Positions 46,371 through 59,290 of a DNA stretch of 64,000 nucleotides are shown here, piece by piece; position 1 is the first letter of the stretch, and every line of letters starts with the position of its first letter. The stretch spans positions 10,602,001 through 10,666,000 of the forward strand of contig CM065322.1 in assembly GCA_033032175.1 (NCBI GenBank), read 5' to 3'. Origin of the DNA: Saturnia japonica. Taxonomy: Eukaryota > Arthropoda > Insecta > Lepidoptera > Saturniidae. The notes below the pieces were generated by a model, which worked only from the letters and a program-made list of their open reading frames with translations, was not told the origin of the DNA and did not search any database. The position numbers were made by a program, and so were the translations under genes.

Positions 46371-46959
46371 ACTAAAAAAAATATCATTGTTAATCGAAAA
46401 TCTAATCAAAAACGGAAGTATTTGTTACAATGTTATTATTATTTAATGATTGAAATTGATATTGTTTAAAAATTGTACTGATATCATACTAATAATTGAA
46501 GTTTATGAAAAACGCGACCTAGTAAGTACGGCGCGTTGAGAACATTTTTAGCATGAAAATGCATATTTTTCTGTTCTCAGCTAGTGAAGTCGCTACTACA
46601 CGGCGCGTGAAAAGCATTCACTTACATTATTTATATTTTAACCTCAACAACTTATGTAATAATTCTTTTGAAATATTTTTACAAACACACTTGCTTTAAA
46701 TTTACCTTTGAAGTACAAGCAATATATTTTCTCTGGGGCAATATTTTTTTCGCATTTTGTCGCATTATATTTATGTGGAAACTAGTACAAATGATTTTAT
46801 TACCTACGTTACCGTAATGTTGTCTAATATACAAGTTATCAACACAAAGGTTAAATCTGAGGACTATGTTAAACTGTGGGTGTCGAAACACGGTTACTTA
46901 TAGGATATGTTATACTACTACACTCTGCTCAGTAACGAACGAGGAAATGGAGTTAGCGG
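46371..46959. other. No recognisable feature
   Basis: Nothing identified. Confidence 0.45.
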
Positions 46960-47085
46960 GGTGGTGGAGCTATACCGCTTGACTAGGACGCAACCACCAT
47001 GCTTATGGTGAAAAGACAGTCACCGTCATAGAGATTCGCTCATGCGCATCGCGTTTCGGGATCAGATAGAGCATATCTAGTTTGT
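46960..47085 (+). repeat. Rep-E fragment
   Basis: Contains 'ggtggtggagctataccgcttgac' and 'gcgcatcgcgtttcgggatcagatagagcatatct', a diverged Rep-E signature. Confidence 0.4.
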
Positions 47086-47548
47086 ATTTACGCAGGACGG
47101 CATGAGAGTGGTGATGGATGATCGTCGAACTCGGTGGTCGCCACTGTTTACACTGGACAAAGTTCTGTTACTTTGCCCGTACTATATAAAAGTTAGAAAA
47201 AAAAAGTACATTCTTATGAAATTTAAAAACGTAAATGAAATACCTTATTACACAAGTATTAAAAAAACATATTATATTCTAAATGTATATACTTAAACCC
47301 TAAAATAATTTCGCAACTACGTCTAATTAACCGCAAGAATTATTCTTCATCTGAAGCAGCTATAACTTCAATAGTAAATGGCGTGTATGTCATTAAGAGA
47401 GCCAACTGACCCCATGGCTATTAATATAAGTATAGAAATGTACGTTTATCAAGCACTTAACCCAACATCGAGCTCCCGATTGATTTCCTTTATTCGTCGA
47501 GACTTACGATATTTAATTTAAAAAATAATGAACCACAAAACATAAATA
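47086..47548. other. No recognisable feature
   Basis: Nothing identified. Confidence 0.45.
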
Positions 47549-47732
47549 CAGTGTAAACTCTTTATTACGTTATACTTTATAACGATAAACTCCCTATAAC
47601 GTTGAAGTGAGCCCAACTTGGTTGGTTTGCGTTAAAACCCACATATTGAAACCCCACTCCATATAACGATAACTCTCTATAACGACAAAAAATGCTCAGT
47701 CCCTTGAGTTTCGTTATAAAGAGTTTACACTG
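47549..47732. mobile_element. pogo/Tigger-like MITE
   Basis: A 184-bp element with terminal inverted repeats CAGTGTAAACTCTTTAT at both ends (about 21 bp, one mismatch), flanked on each side by TA (47547-47548 and 47733-47734), the target duplication of Tc1/mariner-superfamily elements. Subterminal copies of 'tataacgat' and 'ctctataacgac' recur inside. CAGTG-type ends with repeated ATAACGA motifs resemble pogo/Tigger non-autonomous elements. No transposase is encoded. Confidence 0.85.
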
Positions 47733-48039
47733 TATATAATAGTTTATTTTTACAGACTCATTTTATTGAACTATCGTCTAAAGTATTCTGATTTATTTAA
47801 CACCGATATTTTATTTGGTTGTCCAAACTACTTAGCGTCAGAATAAAATATTCTGGAGGCATGTTGATCCGCAACTAATCGCGTGCGTGTTGTGTTCTCT
47901 TTTCGGCAAAGTCGTTCACGCGATGCGCAGATAAGCTTCTTACGTTTCACACCGAGATAATCAATTCGAGATACTGTATGTCACGTTTGTTGTTGTTGAT
48001 TTTTTTTTGTGAATTTATACAAGAAATTTTGTAACAAAA
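47733..48039. other. No recognisable feature
   Basis: Short stretch between the MITE and the next Rep-C copy; nothing identified. Confidence 0.4.
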
Positions 48040-48190
48040 ATGAAAACCAACTTTAATGATTTTGAAGAGTTCCCCGCTGTATCTTCGAAGTTGAAGGTCC
48101 AATGCCAATTGAATTAAAATGGGACCACCCTTGAGGTATCACCAATCCAACAAAAAAGTATCATCCAAATCGGTTCATAAACAAATAATA
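48040..48190 (+). repeat. Rep-C fragment
   Basis: 'aaccaactttaatgattttgaagagttcccc', 'tcttcgaagttgaaggtccaatgccaatt' and 'tcatccaaatcggttcata' match 56425-56580 at high identity. Confidence 0.7.
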
Positions 48191-48199
48191 AATACAATT

Positions 48200-48878
48200 A
48201 ATAAAGTCGAAGTGTCTGTTTTTAATGTCAAAATAAGAACTTTTTAGTAAATGCATATGAAAATATATATGATACCTATAACAACATCTTAATAATCATA
48301 GAAATAACTTAGATTATACTGGATTAAACAATGAAATAAAACACCGGTTGTACAAGACATTGACAGAGAATAATATTTTTCTTTTTAACATAGACATTAA
48401 TTAGGTTGCGTTTAGTATTTAGTATCTATGGTTGAACATATTCTAATACAAAACACCCATTTTTTTTATTTTTGTCTGTCTGTTTCTTCCGGGTAATCTC
48501 CGATACGGTTGGACCGATTTTGACGGGACTTTCACTGGTAGATAGCTGAATTTATAGGGAGTAACTTAGGCTACTTTTATTTTAGAAAAAAAGTTAGGGT
48601 TCCGCACAAATAAAAAAAAACTGGTCATGGTGAATCAATTCGGGCGCTTAAATGGCTTATGCTGAGTAAACCATTAGAGATATAGCAAATTAATGTACTA
48701 CATAAATTTAGGCATTAAAAAGACCCACAAAAACGTCCGGGAGAGTATACATCGTATCTTCTAAGTAACAACCACAATAAGCATTTTTGTCTCTAAAATA
48801 GCCGGGAGCGGGGGAGCACTATTCGCGTGGGCATTCTGTAGTCCACGTGAGCGAAGCCACTGGCACAGCTATTCCATA
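48200..48878 (+). mobile_element. Rep-B copy, plus orientation
   Basis: Colinear with the reverse complement of 2458-2995. It shares the 'gtgtctgtttttaatgtcaaaataa' start, 'ccgggtaatctcc', 'ttttgacgggactttcactggtagatagctga', 'ggtgaatcaattcgggcgctta' and 'gcccacgtgagcgaagcc'-type end with GGCACAGCTATT. The minus ORF at 48793-49095 spans this end and the next repeat and is a shadow. Confidence 0.75.
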
Positions 48879-48979
48879 ATAAAAATGTACATTCGTAATG
48901 AGTAACCCCCGTCACTTTGAGGTTGGTTAAAAATCTAAAGTTCTGCGTTATCTTTTTAGAAGTAATGCTAAAAACAGTG

Positions 48980-49200
48980 AATTTTACGATGGGCGCGCAC
49001 ATTGCAAAAAAAGTATATTTATTTATTTTAAATTGGTAGGAAAACTTACAGATAATAGAAATAGTAAAAATAGAAGGCCAATTACAAGTTTTCAAAAATA
49101 CAACACTATAAAGTTGCTAGCTAAAAAACCTCTTGTTTCATTGTGGGAAGATATTCACACATCAAACTCGATCTTATTCAAAGAAGTATATATTCTAATT
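48980..49200 (+). repeat. Rep-F copy
   Basis: Shares 'cgcacattgcaaaaaaagta', 'ctcttgtttcattgtgg' and 'cttattcaaagaagta' in order with 57300-57450. Confidence 0.45.
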
Positions 49201-50394
49201 TCTTCTTCGTTTTATTTCAATTCACTTATATCGTTATACTAATGACAGAAGATGTAGAAATTTACTTAATAATTTTTTTTTTTCATATATAACGAATAAA
49301 GACTACTCATTTTAAAACAGCAGAATTCCATTTTCTGACATTTTTACATATTCTATTTAGAAGAAGCTAAATTCCTAATTTTTGGAGAAATGCTTCACAT
49401 TACATGCATTTATAGATTTAATGGACAATTTATGTTCTTGCAGTAAAACAAAGATGTTTTTGTGCACTCTCAGTACGTGATTAGTTTGTGGTAAATATTA
49501 CAGAAAGTAGGTACGTACTCATATGCCGTGTAAAATGAAATTAATTTTAACAAAAAAGTATAAGCTTAATAAAACTTTATGGTCTGCCAAAAGGGTAGAC
49601 TTGTTTAATATACGATACACAGATTTACACTTACAAAATTCACGTGTTTATTTTTGAGAATGACCAAAAATGTGCTCTTGAAAAAAAAATTCTGGAATTG
49701 TCACTGTCGTGTGTGGAACATATAAAACTGTCTCCGCGTGATTGATAGTTGGTTGTCGTGTCTTCAACTTTATATTCCCGTCGACTAAATGGATGGCGTG
49801 GTGCGATATGATCCAATTTTTATATTAAAGTGAAAAGTTTTATAAATCGGTTCAAGGTACCACTCCGTTCGTTGTGGAAGGACGTCGGTGAAATTGATCG
49901 GATTTTTGCATTTCTGGTATCGTGAGTGATTTGTGATTTTTATAATAACTCTTTTGTATAGTATGAACCATATAATTTTTAGACGACACAATTTACCATT
50001 AAGTGATTATAATTTACGGGGCTGCTTTAATGTGATTATTATAATATTATTTAGATTTTCCTAACAAAACATATTAATACAGTAGCGTATTAAATTAGTA
50101 GTGATGTTTGAATGTATTAAATCCATTAATTATTTTAACAGTAATTAATACTAAAAAAGATAAATAAGCATTACTACATGAGGTGACAACTTTGGTACTG
50201 AGACATGGTCGCTAACATATCTCTATGTGGTTCATTATGGACCCCATAAGAAAGCTTAGATACGCTTGGAATTTCTTTGTGTGATCAAAACAGAAATGAG
50301 GTAATCCACAAAAGAACCCAAGTCACCGATATAGCTTTAAAAATTGTTAGACTTAAATGCCAGTAGGCGGGGAAAGTCTATGCGGCTTAAGAGT
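49201..50394. other. No recognisable feature
   Basis: AT-rich; nothing identified. Confidence 0.45.
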
Positions 50395-50600
50395 TCTTGA
50401 GTGACGATCGTGCACCGGAGAACGCAGTGTTGGCAGAACCACCACAAGGTGGACCGACGAACTGATAAATGTTGTATGAACCCCCTGGATGAAAGCCGTT
50501 TAGGCCCGGTCGTTTTGACATTGTTTGGAGTGGGGTCATGTGGATGTCTTTCAGATGAATGGGTGAATGGATATAGATTGCATAGATATGCATTGGTAAC
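50395..50600 (+). mobile_element. RTE-like LINE C-terminal tail, degenerate
   Basis: In one frame from about 50406 the translation reads CTGERSVGRTTTRWTDEL, then after stops TPWMKAV and CLEWGHVDVF. These pieces fit the basic 'GRP-TRW-DD' tail and its final tryptophan-rich segment in RTE-type ORFs. This is a different RTE lineage from the copy at 15500. The 109-codon minus ORF at 50337-50666 and the plus ORF at 50401-50607 are shadows. Confidence 0.65.
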
Positions 50601-51795
50601 AACATAAATGTATTTTCTAAATATAATCAGTGTGACAGAAAATAGTAATATAACTTTAATATTCAATCCAACATTATACTTACACTGATTGAGAAATTAT
50701 GTCAATTATGTGCTCTTAATATATATGAAAATTATACTATTTCTATTTCTTTATTTTCTCGATGACAGTTCTAATTTGATAGTTGTAGTGTTATGACCAA
50801 ATAAGGAATGATATCGATCGCATATATTTATTATATTTTGAACAAAGACAAATACAACAAAAACATTCAAATATAAATAAATAAAGATTACCTGTCGTTA
50901 TAATTATTTCGTTTCATTGTCGAGTACCTACCTATACCTACTTATTTTACAACAGCTTCGAAAATTTTGAAGAAGTTGGCATTATCAATCAAGAATTAAT
51001 ACGTGTAACATCTTGTAATGAAATATAATATTAGTTAATAAATTTGTACAAAAGTATCCGGCAGTAGTTTACTTTCTTACATTTTGTAAAAAAATATCGG
51101 GTTTGTTATCGTGTTACGTTTATCGATATATAATAGCTCCATCCCTGTCAGTTTCTCCGACTCTGGTATAACCTTGTACGTGTGTAAACGTCATATTTTT
51201 ATAAAATAATGCATACATAATATAAAAAAGACACTCGTTCAAGTTTTCACAGGAGATGTCATCGAGAAAATAAAGAAATTGTAATGGTATAATACAAACG
51301 GGCAAGTCTCGTGTGTCAAACCAATGAATTAACATTTTTAACCTTTAATAGCTGAAGGGTGGGTGCTACTTCATTTGTTGTTATTAATATTTATGCGTCT
51401 AGTGCGTGTCAATTGCATTTTACCTGTAATAGATGATATTAAAATGCATTTTTTACTTATTACGATGAGTCACTGCGTGGGTCAACGAATACAATCTGAA
51501 TGGTTGGTGTTTTTAATTAAGTTTGTTATTTTGCGGTCACGGTGCTTTTTTTTAAAGAAACCAACGTCAGACTAGGACTTGTCATTTTTCTTAAGGAATG
51601 CCATCTCCAGCTAGTTTTAAGGCTAATTCAGATAAGGCTAAATTAAAATAGATAAAAATAATTAAAAAAGTGTGCGTCTCGGAACGCTCGACAGACAAAC
51701 ATATTGAAATTGTTTAACTTGAGATAAACTTAGGTTATTACTTAAACTTTATGTATATTAATATGATTATTAAATTATTAAAAAAATATTAAAAT
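50601..51795. other. No recognisable feature
   Basis: AT-rich; nothing identified. Confidence 0.45.
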
Positions 51796-51913
51796 TATTA
51801 AAGCCTGCCTACTGCTGCCGTATGCGTGAGAGAAAGGGAAGCCAGACAGAATGGCGTCGTAACGCGTTACGTTACGAAGCGGTTTAACCTCCCATAAGAA
51901 GTTATCACTTCAA
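51796..51913 (-). repeat. Rep-G terminal segment, uninterrupted
   Basis: Reverse complement of 1843-1906 (about 4 differences in 64), continuing with CTGTCTGGCTTCCCTTTCTC and 'acgcatacggcagcagtaggc' without the tRNA-like insert found in the other copy. It gives the empty-site version. Confidence 0.7.
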
Positions 51914-52799
51914 TAATTTAACGGTTTAATTTAATAATAAATACAATAAATAATTCAAAATACAATGTAAAAAAGTTAAAAGAACCTTAAAAGAGTAGGC
52001 ACAGAACCTTAAAAATATGGTGTTTGATTTCATGTGTTTTTCCTAAAAGTTTAAAGCTTGTATTAACTTTTAAATCATCCATATTTTTTATCACATAAAA
52101 AAGTTTTAGGAGGTTTAAATTTTGTGTGCAAGTTAAACTTCAGAACCATTAAAAGTAAACTTGTTACTTCTAATCTGCATAAATAAAATACACATAACAA
52201 TCAGCTAACAACGTTTTAACACATACGACTGTTTTTTTTTTTTTTGTATTAGCATACAATCCATTACGTCCACAGAATCAATTAACGGTTGTACGGCCTG
52301 CATGACCTGCATGTTACGTGTGAAATAATATAGTACCAATACTGTTAAGTGCAACGTTTACCAACACTGCACGGTTGGTGTCACACATGTCAATCAAACA
52401 AAGAGCCACAATACAAATTATTGCTTCATTTCGTCGAGGGATCAGAGTAGTAAAGTTGCTCTCATAACCGTAATGCATACGATATTTTAATACGTTTAAT
52501 ACGAATCCGTTGTTTATTTAGCACTTCAAAAGTAACTTGATATTTTTAAATCTTTAACTTCTCGCTTTACGATCGCTTTTTGTTGAACGAAAGTTTTTGG
52601 GAAATATTGCTTCAGTAAGGTCAAATAAAAAAATAAAAACCAGTGAATGTTGCGGGACACCCGACCGACAGATTCTTGCGCTTTATAGTTATATAAACAT
52701 AGTATATAATTTAATTTAACTTTGTTTGGGCATATTTAGAATATACACTAAAAATAATTGTACTTATGTTTTAAATTAAGTAAATGAATAATAATAACT
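51914..52799. other. No recognisable feature
   Basis: Nothing identified beyond a T-tract near 52230. Confidence 0.45.
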
Positions 52800-52895
52800 A
52801 AAAGTGAGGTAACGTAAAACCACGTGGTTCGTAATATAGATAACCGAAAAACAATTCACGCGAGTGAAATTCCGGAGCACAACTCGTAAAGAGTA
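52800..52895 (+). repeat. Possible CTAG-type repeat end
   Basis: 'caattcacgcgagtgaaattccggagcacaactcgta' resembles the GC-rich 3' end of the Rep-A/B style families, diverged. Confidence 0.3.
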
Positions 52896-53599
52896 AAAAT
52901 AAAAATTAAGTTAGCATTTGGTTCCGAATATAGATAATAAAACTTTAAAAAATTTATTAAAGAAACGGATTAATAAGTAATTAGAAAATTGATTATCGAA
53001 AATAGCAATTTACAATGTTTGCAACTTGAAGCTCTTGAACTGTAAGTATGTTATGTCCTGTTCTAATTCTAAAACTTATGATTGACGACGAACAAATATT
53101 TGTGTATCTGTATATAGTCTCTTTACATTTATTTTATCGTCCATTCTCATATATTTAGATGTTTTAAACAGTGATGTCGGAACACGCCATCCATCATGGG
53201 TGAAAGTGTCCATGAACTAACGAAACTATTTACTTAATAGGAAGTTGTTGTCGTAATTAATTGTTGCAACAACTAACAAATTAACTTTTGGCCACCGGGG
53301 GCATGTTGTTTGTTTTCGATGTAAAGTCGTTTTGACAAATGTTTTTAAGGTATTTAATAAGATTTATGTAATTTTCTTATAAATTTATCACTGGAGATTC
53401 AAAACACCACCTTTCAAACATTTTTGGTTTGGCCAAGAATCCACTTGTATAAGTTTTTATTTAATGATATACCGAGGTTTTGCGTTGTTTTTCTTAGTAG
53501 AAATTAATCATTTTTTGAAGTTATTTAACGGAAGTTCTATATGGTGTTGGGCTAAGTTCATAATATTAATCAAATTTAAATAATGTACATTTATACACC
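52896..53599. other. No recognisable feature
   Basis: Nothing identified. Confidence 0.45.
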
Positions 53600-53760
53600 A
53601 TTAGAAGAAAAAAATACCGGTTAATGTATTTACACTATTATTTATCATTGATGTCTAACGTCATCATGATTTCGTAAGGGGGATTTTTTTTTTTGTAGTT
53701 ATTTTTGTTCATTTACGCCAGAGAAGTATAACTTTTTACGTGCTTACCATATATAGACAC
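53600..53760 (+). repeat. Rep-C end fragment
   Basis: Ends with 'gaagtataactttttacgtgctta', the Rep-C 3' block, with 'catcatgatttcgtaagggg' before it. Heavily diverged. Confidence 0.4.
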
Positions 53761-55021
53761 GTTTCTTTTTATTTACAATGTTTTAAAATAAATGTCAACA
53801 TTTTCACTAATAGTTTTTTTATATTTCAACAACGCAAGCGTAGCCGTTGGTTAAGGATATCCGTATTTTATAGGTGTGTAACTATTTACTTTCTCGCCTC
53901 ACCGTACACTTTACTCTTATCTCGAAAGTATCAAACTACGGTTTATTTTTCTCGTATTATTGTCACTTTCAAGAACCATATTAATAGGTAACATAATAGG
54001 TTGTATTAACATACAACGTTAATATTATCACGGTAATACATTACTTCTTCAGTTAACGTTCGTTTTGTAAATGTCTTCAGTGGATAAGCGAAGTATAGTG
54101 CTGCAGTAGATTGTCTAATGGATTGGTGATGATGGGAATATTTCCACGGTGTTTCGTTTCGTGTTAGTAGTACTTATGGCAATTGATACAGGATGCTGCG
54201 TATGTAGTTACCATACAGTTATGATATGTGAGCAATTTTATAGATGCTTAAACATAACTGTACGACACGTCATCTTTCTTGGAAATGACTTTAAGCTGTG
54301 TTGGAATTTTTAATTTTTAATATATAGTAATAGGTTTATATCTTAGTGAACTAATATACCCATACTTTGGAGAGGTTAGAGACCTAAATTTTTAGAAACA
54401 AAAACATTTTTTTTACTCTAATTATTTGGCATCTTACCAGTGCGAGTGAACGCAAATACAAGCTATTTACGACGAAAAAAAAACCGTGTAAGTATGTGTT
54501 TTCTGACAAAATTCTCGCAGGCAAGTCAATGGTTATACGCTTTTAGTTTGAGATTTTTTCGTAAACGTGTTTGAACTTATTGCATTAACATACGATAAAC
54601 CATATCATGCCGTCTTGTTCTATGATAAAAATTGATCACAAACAAGTAAAAGTTCACTTATAATAAAGGTTCATAAGTTAATGTGGTCTTCGGACAGGAA
54701 TATTTTGTTTGGAACAGATATTTCGTATCCTGAGTTACCACGAACAATTAAAAAATTAAAACTCGAATAATAATGTTTTTTTAAACAACGTTAGATAATT
54801 TCTACTCAAGTTAAAAAATAAAATTCAGTTTTGTAAAAGTCATTTTAGTACATAAATACACACAATTTTTTTTTTAATTGTCTATATGTATGAAATAAAC
54901 AATAACGTGGACACACAAGAAACTAATACAGTTCTTAGCCTTGCCTTTTATAAAAGAAGGCACAGATATAGTGAATGAGCTTTTTACTGATGTTATATTG
55001 GATCGGCCTTAATCCTGACAA
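53761..55021. other. No recognisable feature
   Basis: AT-rich; nothing identified. Confidence 0.45.
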
Positions 55022-55200
55022 AAACCATTCGTCGAAACTTATAATAAGAGACATATAGTTTAGGAGATAATGAAAAATTAAAATAATTTGTACTTACGGG
55101 AAGAACAATAATAATTATGATAGGCTCTACACGGGTGCGTTGGCGGCGCGGTCTTTGTCAGATTACAATAACACGGTTGAAACCGTCGGACACAGCTAGT
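55022..55200 (+). mobile_element. Rep-A 3' fragment
   Basis: Contains 'gacatatagtttaggagataatgaaaaattaaaataattt' (nearly identical to 36262-36302), 'ctacacgggtgcgttggcggcgcggtctttgtc' and the end GTCGGACACAGCTAG before a T. Confidence 0.65.
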
Positions 55201-56089
55201 GTAACTAATAACCAATGCAGTGAACAATTGATGCCTTGAGACAACTATACATGTTATTGTTATACAGAAGCAAAATTTTACTAACATAGTTTTTAAAACA
55301 AAAATACATATATTTGTAGTCCACAACTTATCACGTACGTTCAACTAATATACATATAAATACTTTCAAATAAGATTATATAGAAAAAAATATTAGCACG
55401 CTTTCAGAGTATTTGAGTTATCATTAATTAAAATTTGAGATTATTATTAACTTGCAAACTAATCATGTCAATGATAAACATAATTCAAAAACACCAATTG
55501 TGGAAAGTAGCCCTGCATTATCAAATTACGTTGTCGTCTCCGAAATTACAGAATTAAAACGTCTACATTACTCGTGGAAAGCTGTTGAGAGGGAATTAAA
55601 TCCAACGTTGGAAATAGGTAGAACTCGCCGAGCAGTTTTCTAAAAAGAAAATAATTAAAAAACATGAAGTGGTTTTAGTTGTCAACTCGGGAATGTTAAT
55701 TATCCACATGCACGTAATTTATCAGGCGGTTGCAGTTAGAAAAAGTTAAAACAGCTAGTTTTATGTGATGTATGTAGCCGTCAAAGCTGAAATGTGTTGG
55801 TTTGGAATTAAAAACATAATTTTCGTCATGATGTTGATCGAACTTACTTTTGTCTAACAACATTATCAGTTATCTGGATATACGTTAATTTCAGCATGCC
55901 TCAATATAAATTCGAGATATATTTTATTGACAAAGATAGATCGATACTTGCGAATACCTTAAAAAATTGTCTTTACACTAAAAGAAAGTATAACGAATAA
56001 GGTATTTGATTTGTATTGTATTTGATTATTATTATATCAAAATTTGTGGATTCATGTTAATATTATTTATCATTTACATCCTATAGAAG
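55201..56089. other. No supported gene; one protein-like ORF
   Basis: A 63-codon plus ORF (55452-55643) has a fairly protein-like C-terminal part and an internal acceptor-like 'aaattacag' and donor-like 'ataggtag', but I recognise no family and no flanking exons. I do not call it a gene. Confidence 0.4.
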
Positions 56090-56365
56090 AGCTAAGGGCT
56101 CGACAATTTTATCCGACTGAATCGCAAACACCTTAAATCAGGTGTATCATTCGCCATAGCGGCAGACTTAAAAAGCATGTAGCGTTTCGATATCATTCGG
56201 TGTATATCTTGTAATGAATGAAACAAAGTGGTAGGGTAGGTATATGACTCGACTGAGTCTGGACCAACATTCGTAAACCCGTCACAAAGTCACAATGACT
56301 CTTTGGTTTGTCGTGTTTCGAGATCAGTCTAGAGTCGGTATATCTAACTGCCGAAATGATTACAG
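56090..56365 (+). repeat. Rep-E copy, long
   Basis: Same block order as 41450-41620 ('agggctcgacaattttatccgactg', 'aatcaggtgtatcattcgccatagcggc', 'gtagcgtttcgatatcattcggtgtatatcttgtaa'). It is then followed by a second module with 'tttggtttgtcgtgtttcgagatcag', as in 39835-40115. It links the separate Rep-E fragments into one family with two related halves. Confidence 0.6.
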
Positions 56366-56424
56366 GCCAGTATAACAGCATCGACCAGAGATGGATTACG
56401 TTGATATTTGATTGTACTAAAGGA

Positions 56425-56590
56425 AACCAACTTCAATGAATTTGAGAAGTTTCCCGGTGTATCTTCGAAGTTGAAGGTCCAATGCCAATAAAATTAAAAT
56501 AGGAGCACCTTTGAGGTATCCCCTTTCCAACGTAATAGATTCATCCAAATCGGTTCATAAGTTATAGCTGAACATCCTTAATATAAATAT
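56425..56590 (+). repeat. Rep-C fragment
   Basis: Matches 48040-48190 block by block, extending slightly further to 'aagttatagctgaacatcc'. Confidence 0.7.
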
Positions 56591-57299
56591 ACTTAATAAT
56601 TGATAACCTTGATTGATAATATACATTCCAAATGATAACTTTCTTTGTTTTTTGAAGTCTGTTAAAAAAGTAATTAAAATTAAAAAAGGAAAGTAATTTT
56701 CATAGTTTTTTTTTAAATATTAGATGTAACCTGTGATCTAACCAGTGATATTTAAAAAATCCACTCAGTGCCTGAGGCCTAAAACGCGTGAACAACGGTA
56801 ACTTGGAACAGATCCTTAATTTTCAATTTCGCTGAGATCTCAGCAAGATATAACGTTGCCTTTATTAAATTCCCGCCATACAGGCCCTACTTATATTTCA
56901 CGACAAAATTGAAAACACCTTCCAAGGTATACATATACCTTCGCACAATATAAAGATTGGGTTTATAGGGTATCAAGGTATAGTCCGGGCAAGACTTGCG
57001 TAGGTACTCGTAAATTCCTTTATGAAGAATAAAATACGCCCTTCGGTATATACGACCGCGTCGCGCCTGAAATAAATCATTCAATCTCGAGGTATTTCTC
57101 TCCAAAGTTCAGCATTATGCTCTTTGAATAAAAACTTTTTTGTTACGATGTCTTGAAAGTTTTTATTTTTATAAGCCCCAGCGTTAATCAGTTAAACGGA
57201 CTTCTTAGTGAAGGTTATTTTGTTTCTTTTGAACGAACGGAATTCTTTGTGTCTGAAGTTATAATTCTTTAGGCGTGTTATGAAAAAGAGATGAAAGTG
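56591..57299. other. No recognisable feature
   Basis: Nothing identified. Confidence 0.45.
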
Positions 57300-57450
57300 A
57301 ATTTTTACAATGCGCACGCACATTGCTACAAAAAGTCTACGTTTTGAAATTGGTTGCTAAGCCTCTTGTTTTATTGTGGTGAATATAGTCACAGTTGATA
57401 TTATGCATCACATAATGTATAGTGTGATTATTCAAAGAAGTAGAAAATCT
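57300..57450 (+). repeat. Rep-F copy
   Basis: Blocks 'cgcacgcacattgctacaaaaag', 'ctcttgttttattgtgg' and 'ttattcaaagaagta' in the same order as 48980-49200. Confidence 0.45.
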
Positions 57451-59063
57451 AACGCGTGTACATAAGTACACGCATCCACAATTTTTTAAATTGATTTGCA
57501 ATTCTTGGCCAGCAGGTCCCAAATCTCTTTAATATTGTCTCCACTTAAGTTTTTAGTAACCGTACACATAGTAATATTGTCAGCCTGGAAAATTAACCTT
57601 CCTCCGTTTCATATTTCAAACATTAAGACTGCCTATTACTTGTGATATCTTGGGATGCCTAAAACTTCTATTTTCTATATTTTGTTGTTATTTTTTGTCG
57701 ATTTTAATAATGGTGTTGGGCTAAAAGGCCTTTCACCAGACCCTGTGGCGAACGCAAACAGCATTCACCGAAATGCCAATAATAAGCGCAAGTGTACCAA
57801 AGTTGTCGAACTTCGGCTTGGACTTCTGCCGTGCACGCAATTCCGAAAATTGAATCTAACTTACTATACATTCGATTCCATGTAAATATAATATTTAATA
57901 ATTCAGGAAATGATTTTTTTTAGTCTAATCTCTCTAGCTAATATTAAAAGACCCCTTAGAGAACCTATAATGTGTAGGTGTATAATGTGTAATGTTAATG
58001 TGTATAATGTGTGTGTGTGTGTATGATAGTAGGTAGGTAGATAACACTGTGTAGGTGTGCAAATCTGAAGTGCTATATTTTAAAGTAAACATAATTATTA
58101 TTAGAATCATTTATTGAATATTTCAGTATGCCTAAAAAACAATAAGATATGTTTAACACTTTATCACGTAATGTACAAGATGATAAACAAAAAATATTTC
58201 AGAACATACGTAAAAAGTGAGAGCAGTTAAGATAAATATAGAAAAAACAACATAACTATATGAGAAACGTGACAACCCTAACCTAAATCTACCGGTAAAA
58301 GTACATAAAAATCTGTCAACTATTTGAATTATAGATTCAGAAAGAATTTTGACTTAGGAATACCTCTTGATTTAAGTTTCAACGTTGGGAATTGAATATG
58401 TAATGGTTAGGAGCTTTGCAATTCGCAGTCTCAAATGATCTATGTTGCGGACCTAAAATATGGCGTCATTCTTGGGAAATTGTAAGTTTATTGTTACCCG
58501 GGGTCATCGTCACCATAATCATAAAAGAGACGGCGAACTTTCTGCCAAAAGAAACGTTCAATTTTCTTCTGAAATGCTTATTTTAGGGACAACTGTTTTC
58601 CAATATGCGTGTTGGAATTTCTTGTTTGAAATTTTCATTCTTTCAAATATTATCTCGTAAGTGATGACGTTTTTAAGTAATGTAGCCTACTATTTGTTGT
58701 TATTGTTGGTGTTGTAGATTAAATATAGTAACGCCGATATAGAATGTAACAAAATTTTGTTACTTAAGAGTTTTATGAGAAGCACTTTATTAGAGAATTT
58801 CTTATCACGTTGTTCTAATTGTACTATTTACTTAAACAGTTCTATTGGTTTTGTGAATAATTAAGGTGCGTAACTAGTTTGATAAACTTAGAATTTATTA
58901 TTGTTGTTCATGCCCTTATGTCCTGTGTCAACTAATTTTGATAACATCTCTGTTGAAAACAACATAAACATGTGTATTATTACGTTCTGTGTTTTTTAAA
59001 GAATTCTTCTAAAAAGTAATTACTTTAAATTGAATTACATTGAAATTCTACACACCTGAAGAG
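57451..59063. other. No supported gene; short GT-rich repeat
   Basis: A 76-codon ORF (57655-57885) begins with a hydrophobic stretch like a signal peptide but has no other support. Bases 57970-58022 hold a TGTGTATAATG-type minisatellite ending in a (GT)n run (58009-58022). Confidence 0.4.
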
Positions 59064-59290
59064 TCTTGTTCTTGCCTTTATCCCACCTTTACAAATTGTT
59101 TTCCTCCATTACTATCCTCAGTCATCTGTCATTCTCAGTATTCATAGCTTTAATACCAATACCCATTTCTCATTCAATCCATCATTACCCTCTTCGGTTT
59201 TCCACTACTCCTATATACGTCCATCTTTGTACTTCACACTCTACTAGTTCTATGACTTTCATCCCTCTTTATGACAAAATATACATACCA
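59064..59290 (-). mobile_element. RTE-like LINE C-terminal fragment, degenerate
   Basis: On the minus strand 'gaagtacaaagatggacgtatataggagtagtggaaaaccgaagagg' corresponds to the 'gaaggtggatggatatagcagtagaggaagaccgaag' segment of the copy at 15880-15915, followed by the same downstream order. It is full of stops. The plus-strand ORF at 59066-59296 is a shadow. Confidence 0.65.

Noticed and set aside
48793..49095. 100-codon minus-strand ORF
   Set aside because: Spans the end of Rep-B and the start of Rep-F; composite of repeats.
50337..50666. 109-codon minus-strand ORF
   Set aside because: Antisense to a recognisable degenerate RTE tail on the plus strand.
57655..57885. 76-codon ORF with a signal-peptide-like start
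   Set aside because: The hydrophobic start is common in T-rich DNA; no cleavage motif, cysteine pattern or family resemblance supports a secreted peptide.
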